64,000 bases of DNA from Pseudomonas antarctica (GCF_001647715.1 NZ_CP015600.1:5208001-5272000), one strand, 5' to 3'; numbered from the stretch's first letter, positions 16,535 through 27,792 are shown. Notes: a model not told the origin generated them from the letters alone. Numbers and translations are program-made.

Positions 16535-18484
16535 ATGGGGTTTTTCAACACCGCGCCGATGCGCTTTCTGCTGCTCGTAACCGGCGCATGGCTGGTTATT
16601 TTCCTGCTTACCCGCACTGTGCTGCTGATCACGCATTTGGATGAAGTCGGTGGCAACCTGCTGCCCGTGTTTGGCGTTGGCTTGCTGTATGACCTGGCTT
16701 TCCTGGCCTATGCCGCTTTGCCGCTGGGGCTGTATCTGCTGCTCTGCCCACCCGCACTGTGGCGCCGCCGTGGCCATCGCTGGTTCCTGCAGGCGGTGCT
16801 GACCGTCAGCCTGTTCGCCATGTTGTTTACGTCGGTGGCCGAGTGGCTGTTCTGGGATGAATTCGGCGTGCGCTTCAACTTTATCGCCGTCGATTACCTG
16901 GTGTACTCCAACGAGGTGATGAACAACCTGCTGGAATCCTACCCGATCGGCAAGCTGCTCAGCCTGTTGGCGATGCTCGCGATTGTGCTGAGCCTGGCCT
17001 TGCGCAAGCCGTTCAACAGCGCCATGAACGCGCCCCTGCCGCCCCTGCGTGGTCGCTTGTTGAATGCCCTGTGCCTGTTGGTAGTCGCCGGTCTCTTCAT
17101 GCAATTGATCAGTCAGGACAGCCCACGTTCCTCGGGTGGCAACGCTTACAAGAATGAATTGGCGAGCAACGGCCCGTATCAGTTTTTTGCCGCGTTCCGC
17201 AACAACGAGCTGGATTACACACAGTTCTATAAAAGCCTGCCCACCGAGGTTGTCGCCAAGCAATTGCGTGCTGAACTCAGCGAGCCCAATGCGCGCTTCA
17301 TCGGCACCGACCCGCTGGACATCCGCCGTGCAATCACCAACCCCGGCACATTGCGCAAACCCAACATCGTGCTGGTGACCATCGAAAGCTTCAGCGCCAA
17401 ATACATGGGCAGCAATGGCGACGACCGCAACCTCACACCCAACCTCGACGCCTTGCGTAAACAAAGCCTGTATTTCAATAACTTCTATGCCACCGGCACC
17501 CGCACAGACCGTGGCCTGGAGGCGATCACCCTGGCGATTCCTCCCACGCCCGGCCGTTCAATCGTCAAGCGCATCGGCCGTGAAAGCGGTTTCGCCAGCC
17601 TAGGCCAACAACTCGGCGCCATCGGTTACGACAGTGTCTTTGTCTACGGCGGACGCGGTTACTTCGACAACATGAACGCGTTTTTCAGCGGCAACGGTTA
17701 TCGGGTCGTGGACCAGAGCAGCGTGGCGGAATCGGAAATCTCGTTCAAAAACGCCTGGGGCATGGCCGACGAAGACCTCTACCGGCAAACCCTGAAACTG
17801 GCCGATGCCGACTACGCCAAGCAGCAGCCCTTCCTGCTGCAACTGATGACCACGTCCAACCATCGCCCTTACACCTATCCGGAAGGTCGCATCGATATCA
17901 AATCCGGCAACGGCCGTGACGGCGCGGTGAAATACACCGACCACGCCATCGGCGAGTTCCTCGACGCGGCACGCCAGAAGCCGTGGTTCGATAACACGAT
18001 TTTCGTGTTCGTCGCAGACCACACCGCCGGCAGCGCAGGCAAGGAAGACTTGCCTATCGCCAACTACCAGATCCCGCTGTTTATCTATGCACCCAAGCTG
18101 ATCGAGGCCCGGGAAACCGCGCAACTCGCCAGCCAGATCGACCTGGCACCTACGTTGCTGGGTTTGATCAACCTGAGCTACGAATCCACCTTCTTCGGCC
18201 GCAACCTGTTGCAAGACAGCCCGCTGCCGCCGCGCGTAGTGGTCGGCAACTACCAGCACCTGGGGTTGTTTGATGGCAAGGACCTGGCGATCCTCAGCCC
18301 ACGCCAAGGCCTGCGTCGCCACGATCAGGCCTTGGGCGAGAGCCAGGAGTTACGCGTGGGCACGGATGACCCGTTGATCCAACGCGCAATTACTTACTAT
18401 CAGGCCGCCAGTTATGGGTTCACACAGCAATTATTGAGCTGGAAAGCGCCCAAGGACGCGGCGCCTGCAATCAGCGTGCGCTGA
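16535..18484 (+). CDS. LTA-synthase-like sulfatase/phosphotransferase of the inner membrane
   Basis: The 649-residue protein has five N-terminal membrane segments (to about residue 190) and a periplasmic alkaline-phosphatase-fold domain of the LTA synthase/phosphoethanolamine transferase family. Visible metal and nucleophile positions are VTIESFSAKYMG, the Thr in ATGTRTDRGLEA, and FVADHTAG near residue 495. Such enzymes move phosphoglycerol or phosphoethanolamine from phospholipids to glycans or lipid A. The start at 16535 lies 8 bases after AAGGA; the ATG at 16529 is too close and the GTG at 16490 lacks a ribosome site. A ColR-like box 69 nt upstream suggests control by envelope metal stress. 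Confidence 0.86.
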   Translation: MGFFNTAPMRFLLLVTGAWLVIFLLTRTVLLITHLDEVGGNLLPVFGVGLLYDLAFLAYAALPLGLYLLLCPPALWRRRGHRWFLQAVLTVSLFAMLFTSVAEWLFWDEFGVRFNFIAVDYLVYSNEVMNNLLESYPIGKLLSLLAMLAIVLSLALRKPFNSAMNAPLPPLRGRLLNALCLLVVAGLFMQLISQDSPRSSGGNAYKNELASNGPYQFFAAFRNNELDYTQFYKSLPTEVVAKQLRAELSEPNARFIGTDPLDIRRAITNPGTLRKPNIVLVTIESFSAKYMGSNGDDRNLTPNLDALRKQSLYFNNFYATGTRTDRGLEAITLAIPPTPGRSIVKRIGRESGFASLGQQLGAIGYDSVFVYGGRGYFDNMNAFFSGNGYRVVDQSSVAESEISFKNAWGMADEDLYRQTLKLADADYAKQQPFLLQLMTTSNHRPYTYPEGRIDIKSGNGRDGAVKYTDHAIGEFLDAARQKPWFDNTIFVFVADHTAGSAGKEDLPIANYQIPLFIYAPKLIEARETAQLASQIDLAPTLLGLINLSYESTFFGRNLLQDSPLPPRVVVGNYQHLGLFDGKDLAILSPRQGLRRHDQALGESQELRVGTDDPLIQRAITYYQAASYGFTQQLLSWKAPKDAAPAISVR

Positions 18485-18495
18485 CGCCCTCGTGA

Positions 18496-18520
18496 GCCCT
18501 TGCCTCCCCATGGCAAGGGC
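18496..18520 (+). other. Inverted repeat between the sulfatase gene and the next regulator gene
   Basis: GCCCTTGCC / GGCAAGGGC with a 6-7 base loop, 12 bases after the stop. No T run follows, so it could be an mRNA-stabilising hairpin or a weak terminator. Confidence 0.4.
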
Positions 18521-18559
18521 GTAACACTTGCGCCCATTCTCCGGCGATGGCGCCCTCTC

Positions 18560-19258
18560 ATGTCCGACACCCTGCTGCTGATTGAAGACGACCGCCCCTT
18601 GGCCGCACTGACGGCCGAATTCCTGCGTGCCGAAGGGTTTACCGTGGCGGTTGAGCACCGTGGCGATCGCGCCGCACAGCGCATTCTTGACGAACAGCCG
18701 GCGCTGTTGATCCTCGATGTCATGTTGCCGGGCATCGACGGGTTTACCCTGTGCCGACAGATTCGCGATCAGTACCCCGGGCTGATCCTGATGATGACCG
18801 CGCTGGATGAAAACGCCGAGCAACTGACCGGCTTCAACGTCGGCGCGGATGACTATGTCGTCAAGCCTGTCGACCCGCTGCTGTTGCTGGCCCGAATTCG
18901 CTCGTTGCTGCGTCGCCATCCTCAAGCCCCGCGTGCTTATTACCAGTGGGGCGCCTTTCGGCTGGACCTGAACAGCCATTTCGCCTGGCTCGACGAGACC
19001 CCTTTACAGTTCTCGGTTGCCGAGTTCGAATTACTGGCGATTTTCGCGCGCCATTGCGGGGTGTTGCTGACGCGGGAAAAACTCCTGCAGAGCCTGCGCG
19101 GCCTGGAATACGACGGGCTCAACCGTTCCATCGATATGCGTGTGTCGCGCTTGCGTAAAAAGCTGATGAGCCTGGAATGCCCGGTGACCATCCAGACCAT
19201 CACCGCCCAAGGCTACCTGTTCGTGGAAAGCCCGCAGGAGGCCCGACATGTTGACTAA
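18560..19258 (+). CDS. RstA-like OmpR-family response regulator
   Basis: The 232-residue regulator has a receiver domain (IEDDRP, phosphoacceptor in LILDVMLPGIDG at about D52, MMTALD, VVKPVD) and an OmpR winged helix with TREKLLQSLRGLEYDGLNRSID, a form typical of the RstA branch. The start at 18560 gives MSDTLLLIED. Its last 11 bases overlap the kinase gene, and the ribosome site for that gene (GCAGGAGG) lies inside this one. It follows the sulfatase gene by 75 bases in the same direction. The signal is unknown; the neighbours point to envelope stress. Confidence 0.87.
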   Translation: MSDTLLLIEDDRPLAALTAEFLRAEGFTVAVEHRGDRAAQRILDEQPALLILDVMLPGIDGFTLCRQIRDQYPGLILMMTALDENAEQLTGFNVGADDYVVKPVDPLLLLARIRSLLRRHPQAPRAYYQWGAFRLDLNSHFAWLDETPLQFSVAEFELLAIFARHCGVLLTREKLLQSLRGLEYDGLNRSIDMRVSRLRKKLMSLECPVTIQTITAQGYLFVESPQEARHVD

Positions 19259-20546
19259 GGTGCGGCCCTGGATGGTCGCCGTAGCAGGCGCGGGCTGGGC
19301 GAGTTTGACGTTTTATCTGCTGTGGCTATGCGCCAACGCCTCGGTGTTTGTCGGCGAAGACAGCTTTTTGCGCCTGATGGCCGGGCCGGCCTACCTGGTA
19401 GCCGAACAGCTCAGAGCCTTGCCGGCCGACCAACGTGAAGCACGCATGGAAATCCTGCGCGCGCACTTCCAGTACCCGGTAAATCTGATCACGCTGGACG
19501 AGGTCGAGTTGCCGCCGGAAGCGTTGGTCATGCTGGAACATAAACAACCGGCACTGAGCAGCGACGAAGACATCAGCTACTTTCCGCTGGATGACGATAC
19601 GGTGATCCAATTCGGCCCTATGTGGGGCAGTGCCGAGGTCAAGGATCTGCTGAAATTCCCGGTTTACTGGATCACCGCCGGTGTAGCAGGCCTGCCGGTG
19701 CTACTGCTACTCTGGATCGGTTTACGCCTGCACCGCCGTCGCACCACTGACCTGAACACCCTCAAGACCTGCCTTGGCACACTGGCACGCACCCCGAATG
19801 TAATGTTGCCTGCCATGGGCAAGGAATGGACGCCGTTGCTGATGACGTTGCAGCAACACGCGCGGGATATCAGCGCCATGAACGAACGCCACCGCGAAGT
19901 CTCCCAGGCCGTGTCCCACGAACTGCGTACGCCATTGGCACGCATGCGTTTTGCCTTGACGCTTCTGGGTAAAAGCGAAGACCCGCTCACCCGTACACGC
20001 CTGCAAGAACGCTTGCTCACCGATGTCGAAGAGCTCGAAGCCCTGGTTCGCGCCAGCCTCGCCTTTGCGAGACTGGCGGGCGCACCGACCGACCTGCAGC
20101 ATGAGCCGATCAACCTGCGAGAATGGCTGCACCAGGAGTTTGCCTTGCTCGACGGGCACCACCGCCAGTTGAGCCTGGAAACCGAGCCAGCCCACCTTGA
20201 ACTGATCGGTGACCGTGCCCTGCTGCACCTGATCGTGCGCAACCTGTTGAGCAACGCCATCACCTACGCACGCGATCAAGTGTGCGTCAGTGCCACTTAC
20301 CACGGCCAACATCACCTGGTGCTGCATGTAGACGATGATGGCCCCGGCGTATTGGCGGAGAACCGCGACAAGATCTTCGAGCCCTTTGTGCGGCTTGCCC
20401 TGGGCGGCGATGAGCCTACTGGCTCGGGCCTTGGCCTGGCACTGGCCAAGCGCGCAACCCAGTGGCATCACGGTGAATTGTCGGTATCGCGCAGCCCTTT
20501 GGGCGGCGCACGCCTGAGCCTTATTCTGCCACTAAGGCCGATGTAA
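19248..20546 (+). CDS. RstB-like sensor histidine kinase
   Basis: The 432-residue kinase has TM1 at residues about 8-30, a periplasmic region of about 110 residues, TM2 (about 140-160), HAMP-like linker, H-box QAVSHELRTPLARM near residue 222 and ATPase motifs VRNLLSNAITYA, DDDGPGV and GSGLGLALAK. Organisation and pairing resemble RstB. The periplasmic part is acidic (PLDDDTV, SSDEDIS), as in cation-sensing PhoQ-like sensors, but this does not identify the ligand. It is coupled to the preceding regulator gene by an 11-base overlap. Confidence 0.87.
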   Translation: MLTKVRPWMVAVAGAGWASLTFYLLWLCANASVFVGEDSFLRLMAGPAYLVAEQLRALPADQREARMEILRAHFQYPVNLITLDEVELPPEALVMLEHKQPALSSDEDISYFPLDDDTVIQFGPMWGSAEVKDLLKFPVYWITAGVAGLPVLLLLWIGLRLHRRRTTDLNTLKTCLGTLARTPNVMLPAMGKEWTPLLMTLQQHARDISAMNERHREVSQAVSHELRTPLARMRFALTLLGKSEDPLTRTRLQERLLTDVEELEALVRASLAFARLAGAPTDLQHEPINLREWLHQEFALLDGHHRQLSLETEPAHLELIGDRALLHLIVRNLLSNAITYARDQVCVSATYHGQHHLVLHVDDDGPGVLAENRDKIFEPFVRLALGGDEPTGSGLGLALAKRATQWHHGELSVSRSPLGGARLSLILPLRPM

Positions 20547-20629
20547 CCTGCGTGTTACAGCCTGTGACAGTGAAGCTTTCGCATTGCTCGTAACCTCACC
20601 AACTGAATCCCAGGTTGGAGAGCTCTTTC

Positions 20630-21007
20630 ATGCGTCCCCGTAAGAAGCATTTGTCCACGTTGATGCTGTCGCTGTGCATCTTTTCCGGCTCACTCTTGCC
20701 CGGCAATGCGTCGGCCTCGCGCCTGGCGGTCACAGACTCGCCATCGCCACGAATGGAAGACAAACACGCTGGCGACCACACCGCGAATACGGCGCGCCCC
20801 GCAAAAACCCAGGGTCTGGTCGTCACACCCGCGCCTGGGAGGCGGCCCAGGCCCACCGCCCCTGAAAAACTCGCGCACCTGCCTGTCCCTCGCCCACTCA
20901 AGGAAGTTGCTGCACCGCAACCCCTGGCACTTATGCCGACTGCCCAAGTGACCTTGGCGCGGGGAATGACCTTCAGGAAGCTGTTGCGACGGCGCACCCT
21001 CGGCTGA
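20630..21007 (+). CDS. Small secreted basic, proline-rich protein of unknown function
   Basis: A 125-residue protein with a clear Sec signal (MRPRKKHLSTLMLSLCIFSG, cleavage probably after NASA near residue 28). The mature part is rich in Pro, Arg and Ala with no predicted globular motif and ends in FRKLLRRRTLG, a positively charged tail. No family recognised. GGAG lies 9 bases before the ATG. It is 84 bases after the kinase gene, same strand, and is followed by a strong terminator, so it may be the last gene of a sulfatase-regulator-kinase transcript. A periplasmic or LPS-interacting role is speculation. Confidence 0.68.
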   Translation: MRPRKKHLSTLMLSLCIFSGSLLPGNASASRLAVTDSPSPRMEDKHAGDHTANTARPAKTQGLVVTPAPGRRPRPTAPEKLAHLPVPRPLKEVAAPQPLALMPTAQVTLARGMTFRKLLRRRTLG

Positions 21008-21024
21008 TTCATCATCAAGCCCCA

Positions 21025-21064
21025 TAAAAAAACCCCGCCTGCATCGCTGCAGGCGGGGTTTTTA
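21025..21064. terminator. Bidirectional terminator between the small secreted protein gene and groEL
   Basis: ACCCCGCCTGCA / TGCAGGCGGGGT stem with a TCGC loop, bordered by A and T tracts on both sides. It serves both convergent units. Confidence 0.92.
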
Positions 21065-21083
21065 TTAGCCGGGTAAGGCTGGC

Positions 21084-22742
<1,659 letters not shown>

Positions 22743-22780
22743 TTAAATTCTTTGGAGTAACGGAAAAATGAGCGGGAAAA

Positions 22781-23077
22781 TCAGCCTTCCAGTACAGCGA
22801 GAATTTCGTTCTCAGCCATTACCAGCAGGTCTTCGCCGTCAACTTTCACAGTGTTGCTGCCGGAGTAAGGGCCGAAAACAACCTTGTCACCGACTTTAAC
22901 GGCCAGCGCACGCACTTCACCGTTTTCCAGAGTCTTGCCTGGGCCTGCAGCGACGATCACACCGTGGTTGGCTTTTTCAGCAGCCGAACCTGGCAGAACG
23001 ATACCGCCAGCGGTTTTCTTTTCTTCTTCGCTGCGACGGATAACGACGCGGTCGTGCAGAGGACGAAGCTTGCTCAT
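22781..23077 (-). CDS. groS: Co-chaperonin GroES
   Basis: The 98-residue protein starts [15 protein letters not shown] and contains the mobile loop ([19 protein letters not shown]) and the roof motif region [12 protein letters not shown]. It caps the GroEL ring. AGGAGAGATCGAC gives a strong ribosome site. First gene of the groESL operon. Confidence 0.99.
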   Translation of the reverse strand: MSKLRPLHDRVVIRRSEEEKKTAGGIVLPGSAAEKANHGVIVAAGPGKTLENGEVRALAVKVGDKVVFGPYSGSNTVKVDGEDLLVMAENEILAVLEG

Positions 23078-23219
23078 TGTCGATCTCTCCTAATTGTGTT
23101 TTTCATCGGCCGGTATTGGTACCGGCGGGTTGTATTCCGGCTGTGCCGGTCGCGCCTCGCCAAGCAAGACGCGGAAGTCTGTCTGGTGTCGCCACCAGAA
23201 ACCTTGCGGTGACCGTTAC

Positions 23220-23245
23220 ATAAGGGCGCATAAGCTTATTTCAAG
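23220..23245 (-). promoter_or_regulatory. Sigma-32 (RpoH) heat-shock promoter of groESL
   Basis: On the minus strand CTTGAAA (23245-23239) matches the -35 consensus exactly, and GCCCTTAT (23227-23220) matches 6 of 8 positions of CCCCATNT, with an 11-base spacer. It lies about 142 bases before groS. Confidence 0.75.
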
Positions 23246-23290
23246 GGGCCGCGGCGGAAATTTTTTGCGTGTGCCGGGCGGTAAACGCAA

Positions 23291-23312
23291 CACGGCACCC
23301 GAAGGTGCCGTG
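23291..23312 (-). terminator. UUCG-loop hairpin after fxsA
   Basis: CACGGCACC / GGTGCCGTG stem; on the minus strand the loop is TTCG, an extra-stable tetraloop. A mixed T-rich stretch (TTGCGTTT) follows. It ends the fxsA transcript upstream of the groESL promoter. Confidence 0.7.
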
Positions 23313-23324
23313 CCGATTAAGCGG

Positions 23325-23801
23325 TTATTTACTGTCGCGGTGCTCGAACTCACCTTCGATCACATCACCTTCACGCCCCAACGGTTGGCGCGGAGCCGGG
23401 CCACCACGAGTTTGCAGGTCATCGGCGAATGCACGCTGGCGAATCGCAGCCTCTTCGGCACGCTGGCGCATCTTGCCGGCCAACAGCTTGCGGGTGAACG
23501 GCAACAGCATGACCAGGCCAACCACATCGCTGATAAAACCCGGCAGGATCAACAAGCCACCCGCCAAGGCCATCATCAGGCCTTCAAGCATGGTCTGCGC
23601 GGGCAGTTCGCCACGGTTCAGGCTTTCACGGGCACGCAACGCAGTTGCCAGGCCGGCGACGCGCAGCACCAGGACGCCGAGCATCGAGCCCGCGATTATC
23701 AGCAACAGTGCCGGGAAGAACCCGATCGCACTGCTGACTTGAACGAATACGAACAGCTCCAACACCGGAAACAGCAGAAAGAGCAATAAAAAAGGGCGCA
23801 T
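23325..23801 (-). CDS. fxsA: FxsA family inner-membrane protein
   Basis: The 158-residue protein has an N-terminal membrane segment (PFLLLFLLFPVLELFVFVQV), a second (FFPALLLIIAGSMLGVLVL) and a third around ALAGGLLILPGFISDVVGL, the FxsA signature. In E. coli overproduction of FxsA blocks exclusion of phage T7 by the F plasmid; the native role is unknown. GAGGAA precedes the ATG at 23801. It sits upstream of groESL, as in P. aeruginosa. Confidence 0.9.
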   Translation of the reverse strand: MRPFLLLFLLFPVLELFVFVQVSSAIGFFPALLLIIAGSMLGVLVLRVAGLATALRARESLNRGELPAQTMLEGLMMALAGGLLILPGFISDVVGLVMLLPFTRKLLAGKMRQRAEEAAIRQRAFADDLQTRGGPAPRQPLGREGDVIEGEFEHRDSK

Positions 23802-23867
23802 CAAATGGTTCCTCAACGCAAGAATGCCTTGCCAGTTCACCTTAGATGACGTCGCCGTTTCGTGATT

Positions 23868-24599
23868 TCAAGCGTCGGCGGGTTCTTTTTTCGGCCAAAC
23901 TTCGGCGTGAGCCAATGAAACCAGGGCTTCGCGTACTTGTGTCGGAGTGTTGCAAGGCTCTGCGAAGGGCAGCCAATGCAGGGACTGACCGATACGCAGG
24001 TGCATGCCTTCGCTGTCGATACCGGCCAATTGCGCCGGTTCATGTGCAGGCAAGCCGGCGAGTTCGACGTAATGCGCAATGGCCTTGGTGTGGTCGCTGT
24101 TCATGTGCTCGATCATGCTGCGCTCGGTCTTGACGGCGAACGGGTTGGCCAGGGTCAACTGATCGACCCAGTGAATCGCGCCAAACCCGCCGATATAGCG
24201 GTGCCGCACGGGCTTGAGCACCCAGAAGTCGAAATCGTGGGCTTTGTGATAGTTGGCAGAATCCGGGAAGTAGCGGTAATACCGCTCGGCGGCCGCTTCA
24301 ATCGCAGCCTCATCCTCAAGCTTTTCAGCTTCGGCCAGGTAGGTCAGGCGCCCTACCGCTTGTATATCATCGGCCTCGCGCTCCCCCACCAGCAGCGAAC
24401 ACTTGGGATCTTTCTGCAGGTTATGGGTGTGCTGGGCGATACGGCTGATCAGGATAATCGGGCGGCCCTGCTCGTCGAGGCAATAGGGCACGACCGAGCC
24501 GAAGGGAAACCCGGGCATGGCTTTGGACAATGTGGAGAGAGCCCCACGGTATTCCTTGAGCAACAGCTCTCGGGCGTTCTTGGCAACCTGCGCGCTCAA
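23868..24599 (-). CDS. HugZ-family haem-utilisation-like protein (FMN-binding split barrel plus DUF2470)
   Basis: The 243-residue protein combines an N-terminal pyridoxamine-phosphate-oxidase-like split barrel (GSVVPYCLDEQGRPIILISRIAQHT) with a C-terminal DUF2470 domain starting at SMIEHMNSDHTKAI. This layout is that of the HugZ/HutZ family, some members of which bind or degrade haem; others are uncharacterised flavin proteins. The start is TTG at 24599, 8 bases after GAGGAG; the first in-frame ATG would remove 28 conserved residues. Neighbours do not concern haem, so specificity remains open. Confidence 0.84.
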   Translation of the reverse strand: MSAQVAKNARELLLKEYRGALSTLSKAMPGFPFGSVVPYCLDEQGRPIILISRIAQHTHNLQKDPKCSLLVGEREADDIQAVGRLTYLAEAEKLEDEAAIEAAAERYYRYFPDSANYHKAHDFDFWVLKPVRHRYIGGFGAIHWVDQLTLANPFAVKTERSMIEHMNSDHTKAIAHYVELAGLPAHEPAQLAGIDSEGMHLRIGQSLHWLPFAEPCNTPTQVREALVSLAHAEVWPKKEPADA

Positions 24600-24711
24600 T
24601 GTATGACTCCTCGGGTGTTCAGCCGCCCACAGCGTACGACGTCTATGGGAATGAATCTCAACACAAGGTAATCAATATCCGCGCAGGTTGCCAGAGTGAC
24701 CGATGCAGCTT

Positions 24712-25719
24712 TTACCAGGCCACGCCGAACCCTGCGGTGTAGCGCGTCTTGTCCAGGCTGCTCTGGGATTCGCCATTAATGATGTCGCGCTCAGCCTTGA
24801 GGTTAAGCGAAGCCCATTCAGTGACTTTGTAACGCAGCCCCATTTCCGCATCCAGGGAGTATTCGGACGGCCCGGCAAGTGGTTTGCCCAATTCACCATT
24901 GGTGAAGAACTCCACGGTCTTGCCCACCAGGTAGCGGTTGTAGCTCCACTTCATGGCCAGTGAATAGAAGTTGGTTTTGCCGCCGTCGGCGTATTCATAA
25001 TCGGTGCGGTTAACCAGCGAACCGAGGGAGAACGCGCCCAGCTCATCGTCCCAGAACTGGTAGCCCGGGCCGGTACCGACGGTGCGCTGGCGGGACAAGT
25101 CTTCGACCTTGTCGCGTTTGTAGGTCAGACGGCCCTGCCAGAACCAATGCTCGGTAATAAAGCGGTCCAGGTCATATTCCAGCGCCCAGTTATCGGTGGT
25201 GGTCACGTCATCCTGGAACTCGCGGTTGTATTCACCCTTCGCGGTATGGCGCCACTGGCCGTGACGGGCCGAGGTCTTGAAGTCAACGTCGTAGTCGTTG
25301 GTGTCTTTGTCGGCGCGCTTGTAATCCAGCGCCAGGTCGACGTTGCCCTTCCACACCAGGTCTTCGATGACCGGCTTGGGCTTGATGATTTGCTGGATGC
25401 TGGCCAAGTCCACAGTCTTGGGCGCTTCGCCATTGGCGAGAACGACCTTGCCGTCCTCCGCCGCTTTCAGGGACTTGGCTTTTTCACCGCTGTAGGCGTC
25501 CTGCTTGACCAGCAGTTCCTGATCGCTCTCCAGGGTCTTGACCTGCTTCCAATCCACCGGGATCGCCCCCGCATAGCTGGTCTGAATCAGCAGCTTGCCA
25601 CCGTCGAAGACTTTGATCTTGCCGGTCAGGCGGTCACCGTTCTTCAGCCAGACGGTGTCGGCGAGCAAGGGCGTGGAGGCGCTGAAAACAGCAAGGCACA
25701 GCAGGGTTCTGGACAACAT
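24712..25719 (-). CDS. DUF481 (YdiY-like) outer-membrane protein
   Basis: The 335-residue protein has a Sec signal (LLCLAVFSASTPLLAD), a short N-terminal SH3-like segment (VWLKNGDRLTGKIKVFDGGKL) and a C-terminal beta-barrel-like domain of about 210 residues with alternating aromatic strands, ending in a hydrophobic Trp (GFGVAW). This is the DUF481 family, of unknown function and in E. coli acid-inducible (YdiY). It is divergent from the alkyltransferase-like gene across 143 bases. Confidence 0.85.
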   Translation of the reverse strand: MLSRTLLCLAVFSASTPLLADTVWLKNGDRLTGKIKVFDGGKLLIQTSYAGAIPVDWKQVKTLESDQELLVKQDAYSGEKAKSLKAAEDGKVVLANGEAPKTVDLASIQQIIKPKPVIEDLVWKGNVDLALDYKRADKDTNDYDVDFKTSARHGQWRHTAKGEYNREFQDDVTTTDNWALEYDLDRFITEHWFWQGRLTYKRDKVEDLSRQRTVGTGPGYQFWDDELGAFSLGSLVNRTDYEYADGGKTNFYSLAMKWSYNRYLVGKTVEFFTNGELGKPLAGPSEYSLDAEMGLRYKVTEWASLNLKAERDIINGESQSSLDKTRYTAGFGVAW

Positions 25720-25862
25720 AAGCGGATTCGGGGCTCAGGATTGGCGAAAAAAGGGGCGCTATCGTGTTAGATAGGTACGACTGACTCAAGTATTTATGAT
25801 GAGTTCAATGCTCACCACCAAGCTTACAGACGTTTCTTACAAATCAACCGACGATACCTACA

Positions 25863-26216
25863 GTGAATCAACCTGCCGAGACACCACAAAGCCCCGCCGA
25901 AATGCGCCGCACGGCGTTGTACCTGACATTGGCGCAAGTGCCCGAAGGTTGCGTGGTGAGTTATGGCGAGCTGGCGCAGCTGGCCGGGCTGGGCCGTGCC
26001 GCCCGCTGGGTCGGGCGCACGCTCAGCCAACTGCCCGAGGACACCCGGTTGCCCTGGCACCGGGTACTGGGTGCCGGTGGTCGGATAAGTCTGCCAGCGG
26101 GCAGTGCGTCAGGCGACGAACAACGTGCGCGTTTGCGCAGTGAAGGCGTCAGTATCCTGAACAATCGCGTTGATATTCAGCGTCATGGCTGGCGCCCGGT
26201 AGAGCACAGCGGTTAG
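25863..26216 (+). CDS. atl: Alkyltransferase-like protein (MGMT family, Trp in place of Cys)
   Basis: The 117-residue protein has the C-terminal fold of O6-alkylguanine-DNA alkyltransferase, with the helix-turn-helix region SYGELAQLAGLGRAARWVG (arginine finger R in AARWVG) and the active-site motif PWHRVL in place of PCHR. Without the Cys it cannot remove alkyl groups; proteins of this class bind O6-alkylguanine and recruit nucleotide-excision repair. The start is a GTG at 25863 without an obvious ribosome site; ATG at 25902 is an alternative that keeps the domain whole. Confidence 0.88.
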   Translation: MNQPAETPQSPAEMRRTALYLTLAQVPEGCVVSYGELAQLAGLGRAARWVGRTLSQLPEDTRLPWHRVLGAGGRISLPAGSASGDEQRARLRSEGVSILNNRVDIQRHGWRPVEHSG

Positions 26217-26259
26217 AGTGCGCGCTTTGTTTCCGCAAATCTGAGGCAGACTCCAGCCC

Positions 26260-27792
26260 ATGCCCCGTAAAACCTGGCGCGCCGCGCTCGCCGCCTATGC
26301 CAGCCCCTCGACGTTAGTGCTGTTGTTGCTCGGCTTTGCCGCCGGCTTGCCTTACATGTTGGTGTTTTCGACGCTTTCTGTGTGGTTGCGCGAGGCCGGC
26401 GTGGCCCGCGAGACCATCGGCTATGCGAGCCTGATCGGCTTGGCCTATGCCTTTAAATGGGTCTGGTCGCCGCTGCTCGACCAATGGCGCCTGCCGCTGC
26501 TCGGTAAACTCGGACGTCGTCGTTCCTGGCTGGTACTTGCCCAGACGCTGGTGATCCTCGGGTTGATCGGCATGGGCTTCTGCGACCCGCAAAAACATCT
26601 GTCCTGGCTGATCGCCATTGCCGTCATCGTTGCCTTCGCCTCAGCCACCCAGGACATCGCGGTAGACGCCTATCGCCTGGAAATCGCCGACGACAGCCGC
26701 CAGGCCGCTCTGGCCGCCAGTTACATGTCCGGTTATCGCATCGCCGCCCTGCTGGCCACGGCTGGCGCGCTGTTCTTTGCCGAAGGCTTCGGTTCGACCG
26801 GCTTCAACTATAAGCACTCGGCATGGACCGGCACTTATGTGCTGTTCGGCTTGCTGATGATCCCGGCACTGCTGACCACCTTCTTCATGCGTGAACCCGA
26901 TGTGCCACTGCGCACCCAGTTGCAGGCCGGCCGCTACAGCTTCGCGCACCAATTGGTCTCGGTGTTCGTGCTGATCGTACTGCTGGTGTCGGTCCCCGCG
27001 ATGTTCACCCAGTTGTACAACACGGATTTCGCCAGCGTGCTGTTCCACGGTGTAAGCCTGTGGGAATTGCTGATGGAAGACCGCGCCTTCCTGCGCGCCA
27101 TCTTGTACATCATCCTTACCACACTGTGCCTCTCGGCCATGGGCCGGCGTGGCTTGGCGCCGGTGCTGACGCCGGTCAATGACTTTATCCTGCGCTACCG
27201 CTGGCAGGCGCTGCTGCTGCTTGGGCTGATTGCGACCTATCGCATGTCCGATACGGTGATGGGCGTGATGGCCAACGTGTTCTACATCGACCAGGGCTTT
27301 ACCAAGGACCAGATTGCGGGGGTCAGCAAGATCTTCGGCCTGATCATGACCCTGCTCGGCGCCGGTATGGGCGGCCTGTTGATTGTGCGGTTCGGTATCC
27401 TGCCGATCCTGTTCATCGGCGGCGTAGCCTCGGCGGCCACCAACCTGTTGTTCGTGATGCTCGCCGACATGGGCCCGGACCTGCAGATGCTGATTTTCAC
27501 CATCTCCCTGGATAACTTCAGCTCAGGCCTGGCCACCTCGGCCTTTGTCGCCTACCTGTCGAGCCTGACCAACCTCAAGTTCTCCGCCACCCAATATGCG
27601 CTGCTCAGCTCCATCATGCTGCTGCTGCCGCGCCTCATTGGTGGCTACTCGGGCGTGATGGTCGAGAAGTTTGGTTACCACAACTTCTTCGTCATCACCT
27701 GCCTGCTGGGTGTGCCGACGCTGTTCCTGATTGCGTTGCACTGGTTTCAGGAAAGTCGGCGGGCTCGTTTGAGCCCTTCACAGGAAGACTGA
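26260..27792 (+). CDS. ampG: AmpG-type muropeptide permease
   Basis: The 510-residue MFS protein has about 14 membrane segments. Typical AmpG stretches are [24 protein letters not shown] near residue 24, [11 protein letters not shown] near residue 130 and [18 protein letters not shown] near residue 420. It imports GlcNAc-anhydroMurNAc peptides from the periplasm for cell-wall recycling and so feeds the AmpR beta-lactamase circuit. It starts 43 bases after the alkyltransferase-like gene and may share its transcript. At 510 residues it is shorter than the 594 I recall for P. aeruginosa AmpG. Confidence 0.9.
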   Translation: MPRKTWRAALAAYASPSTLVLLLLGFAAGLPYMLVFSTLSVWLREAGVARETIGYASLIGLAYAFKWVWSPLLDQWRLPLLGKLGRRRSWLVLAQTLVILGLIGMGFCDPQKHLSWLIAIAVIVAFASATQDIAVDAYRLEIADDSRQAALAASYMSGYRIAALLATAGALFFAEGFGSTGFNYKHSAWTGTYVLFGLLMIPALLTTFFMREPDVPLRTQLQAGRYSFAHQLVSVFVLIVLLVSVPAMFTQLYNTDFASVLFHGVSLWELLMEDRAFLRAILYIILTTLCLSAMGRRGLAPVLTPVNDFILRYRWQALLLLGLIATYRMSDTVMGVMANVFYIDQGFTKDQIAGVSKIFGLIMTLLGAGMGGLLIVRFGILPILFIGGVASAATNLLFVMLADMGPDLQMLIFTISLDNFSSGLATSAFVAYLSSLTNLKFSATQYALLSSIMLLLPRLIGGYSGVMVEKFGYHNFFVITCLLGVPTLFLIALHWFQESRRARLSPSQED

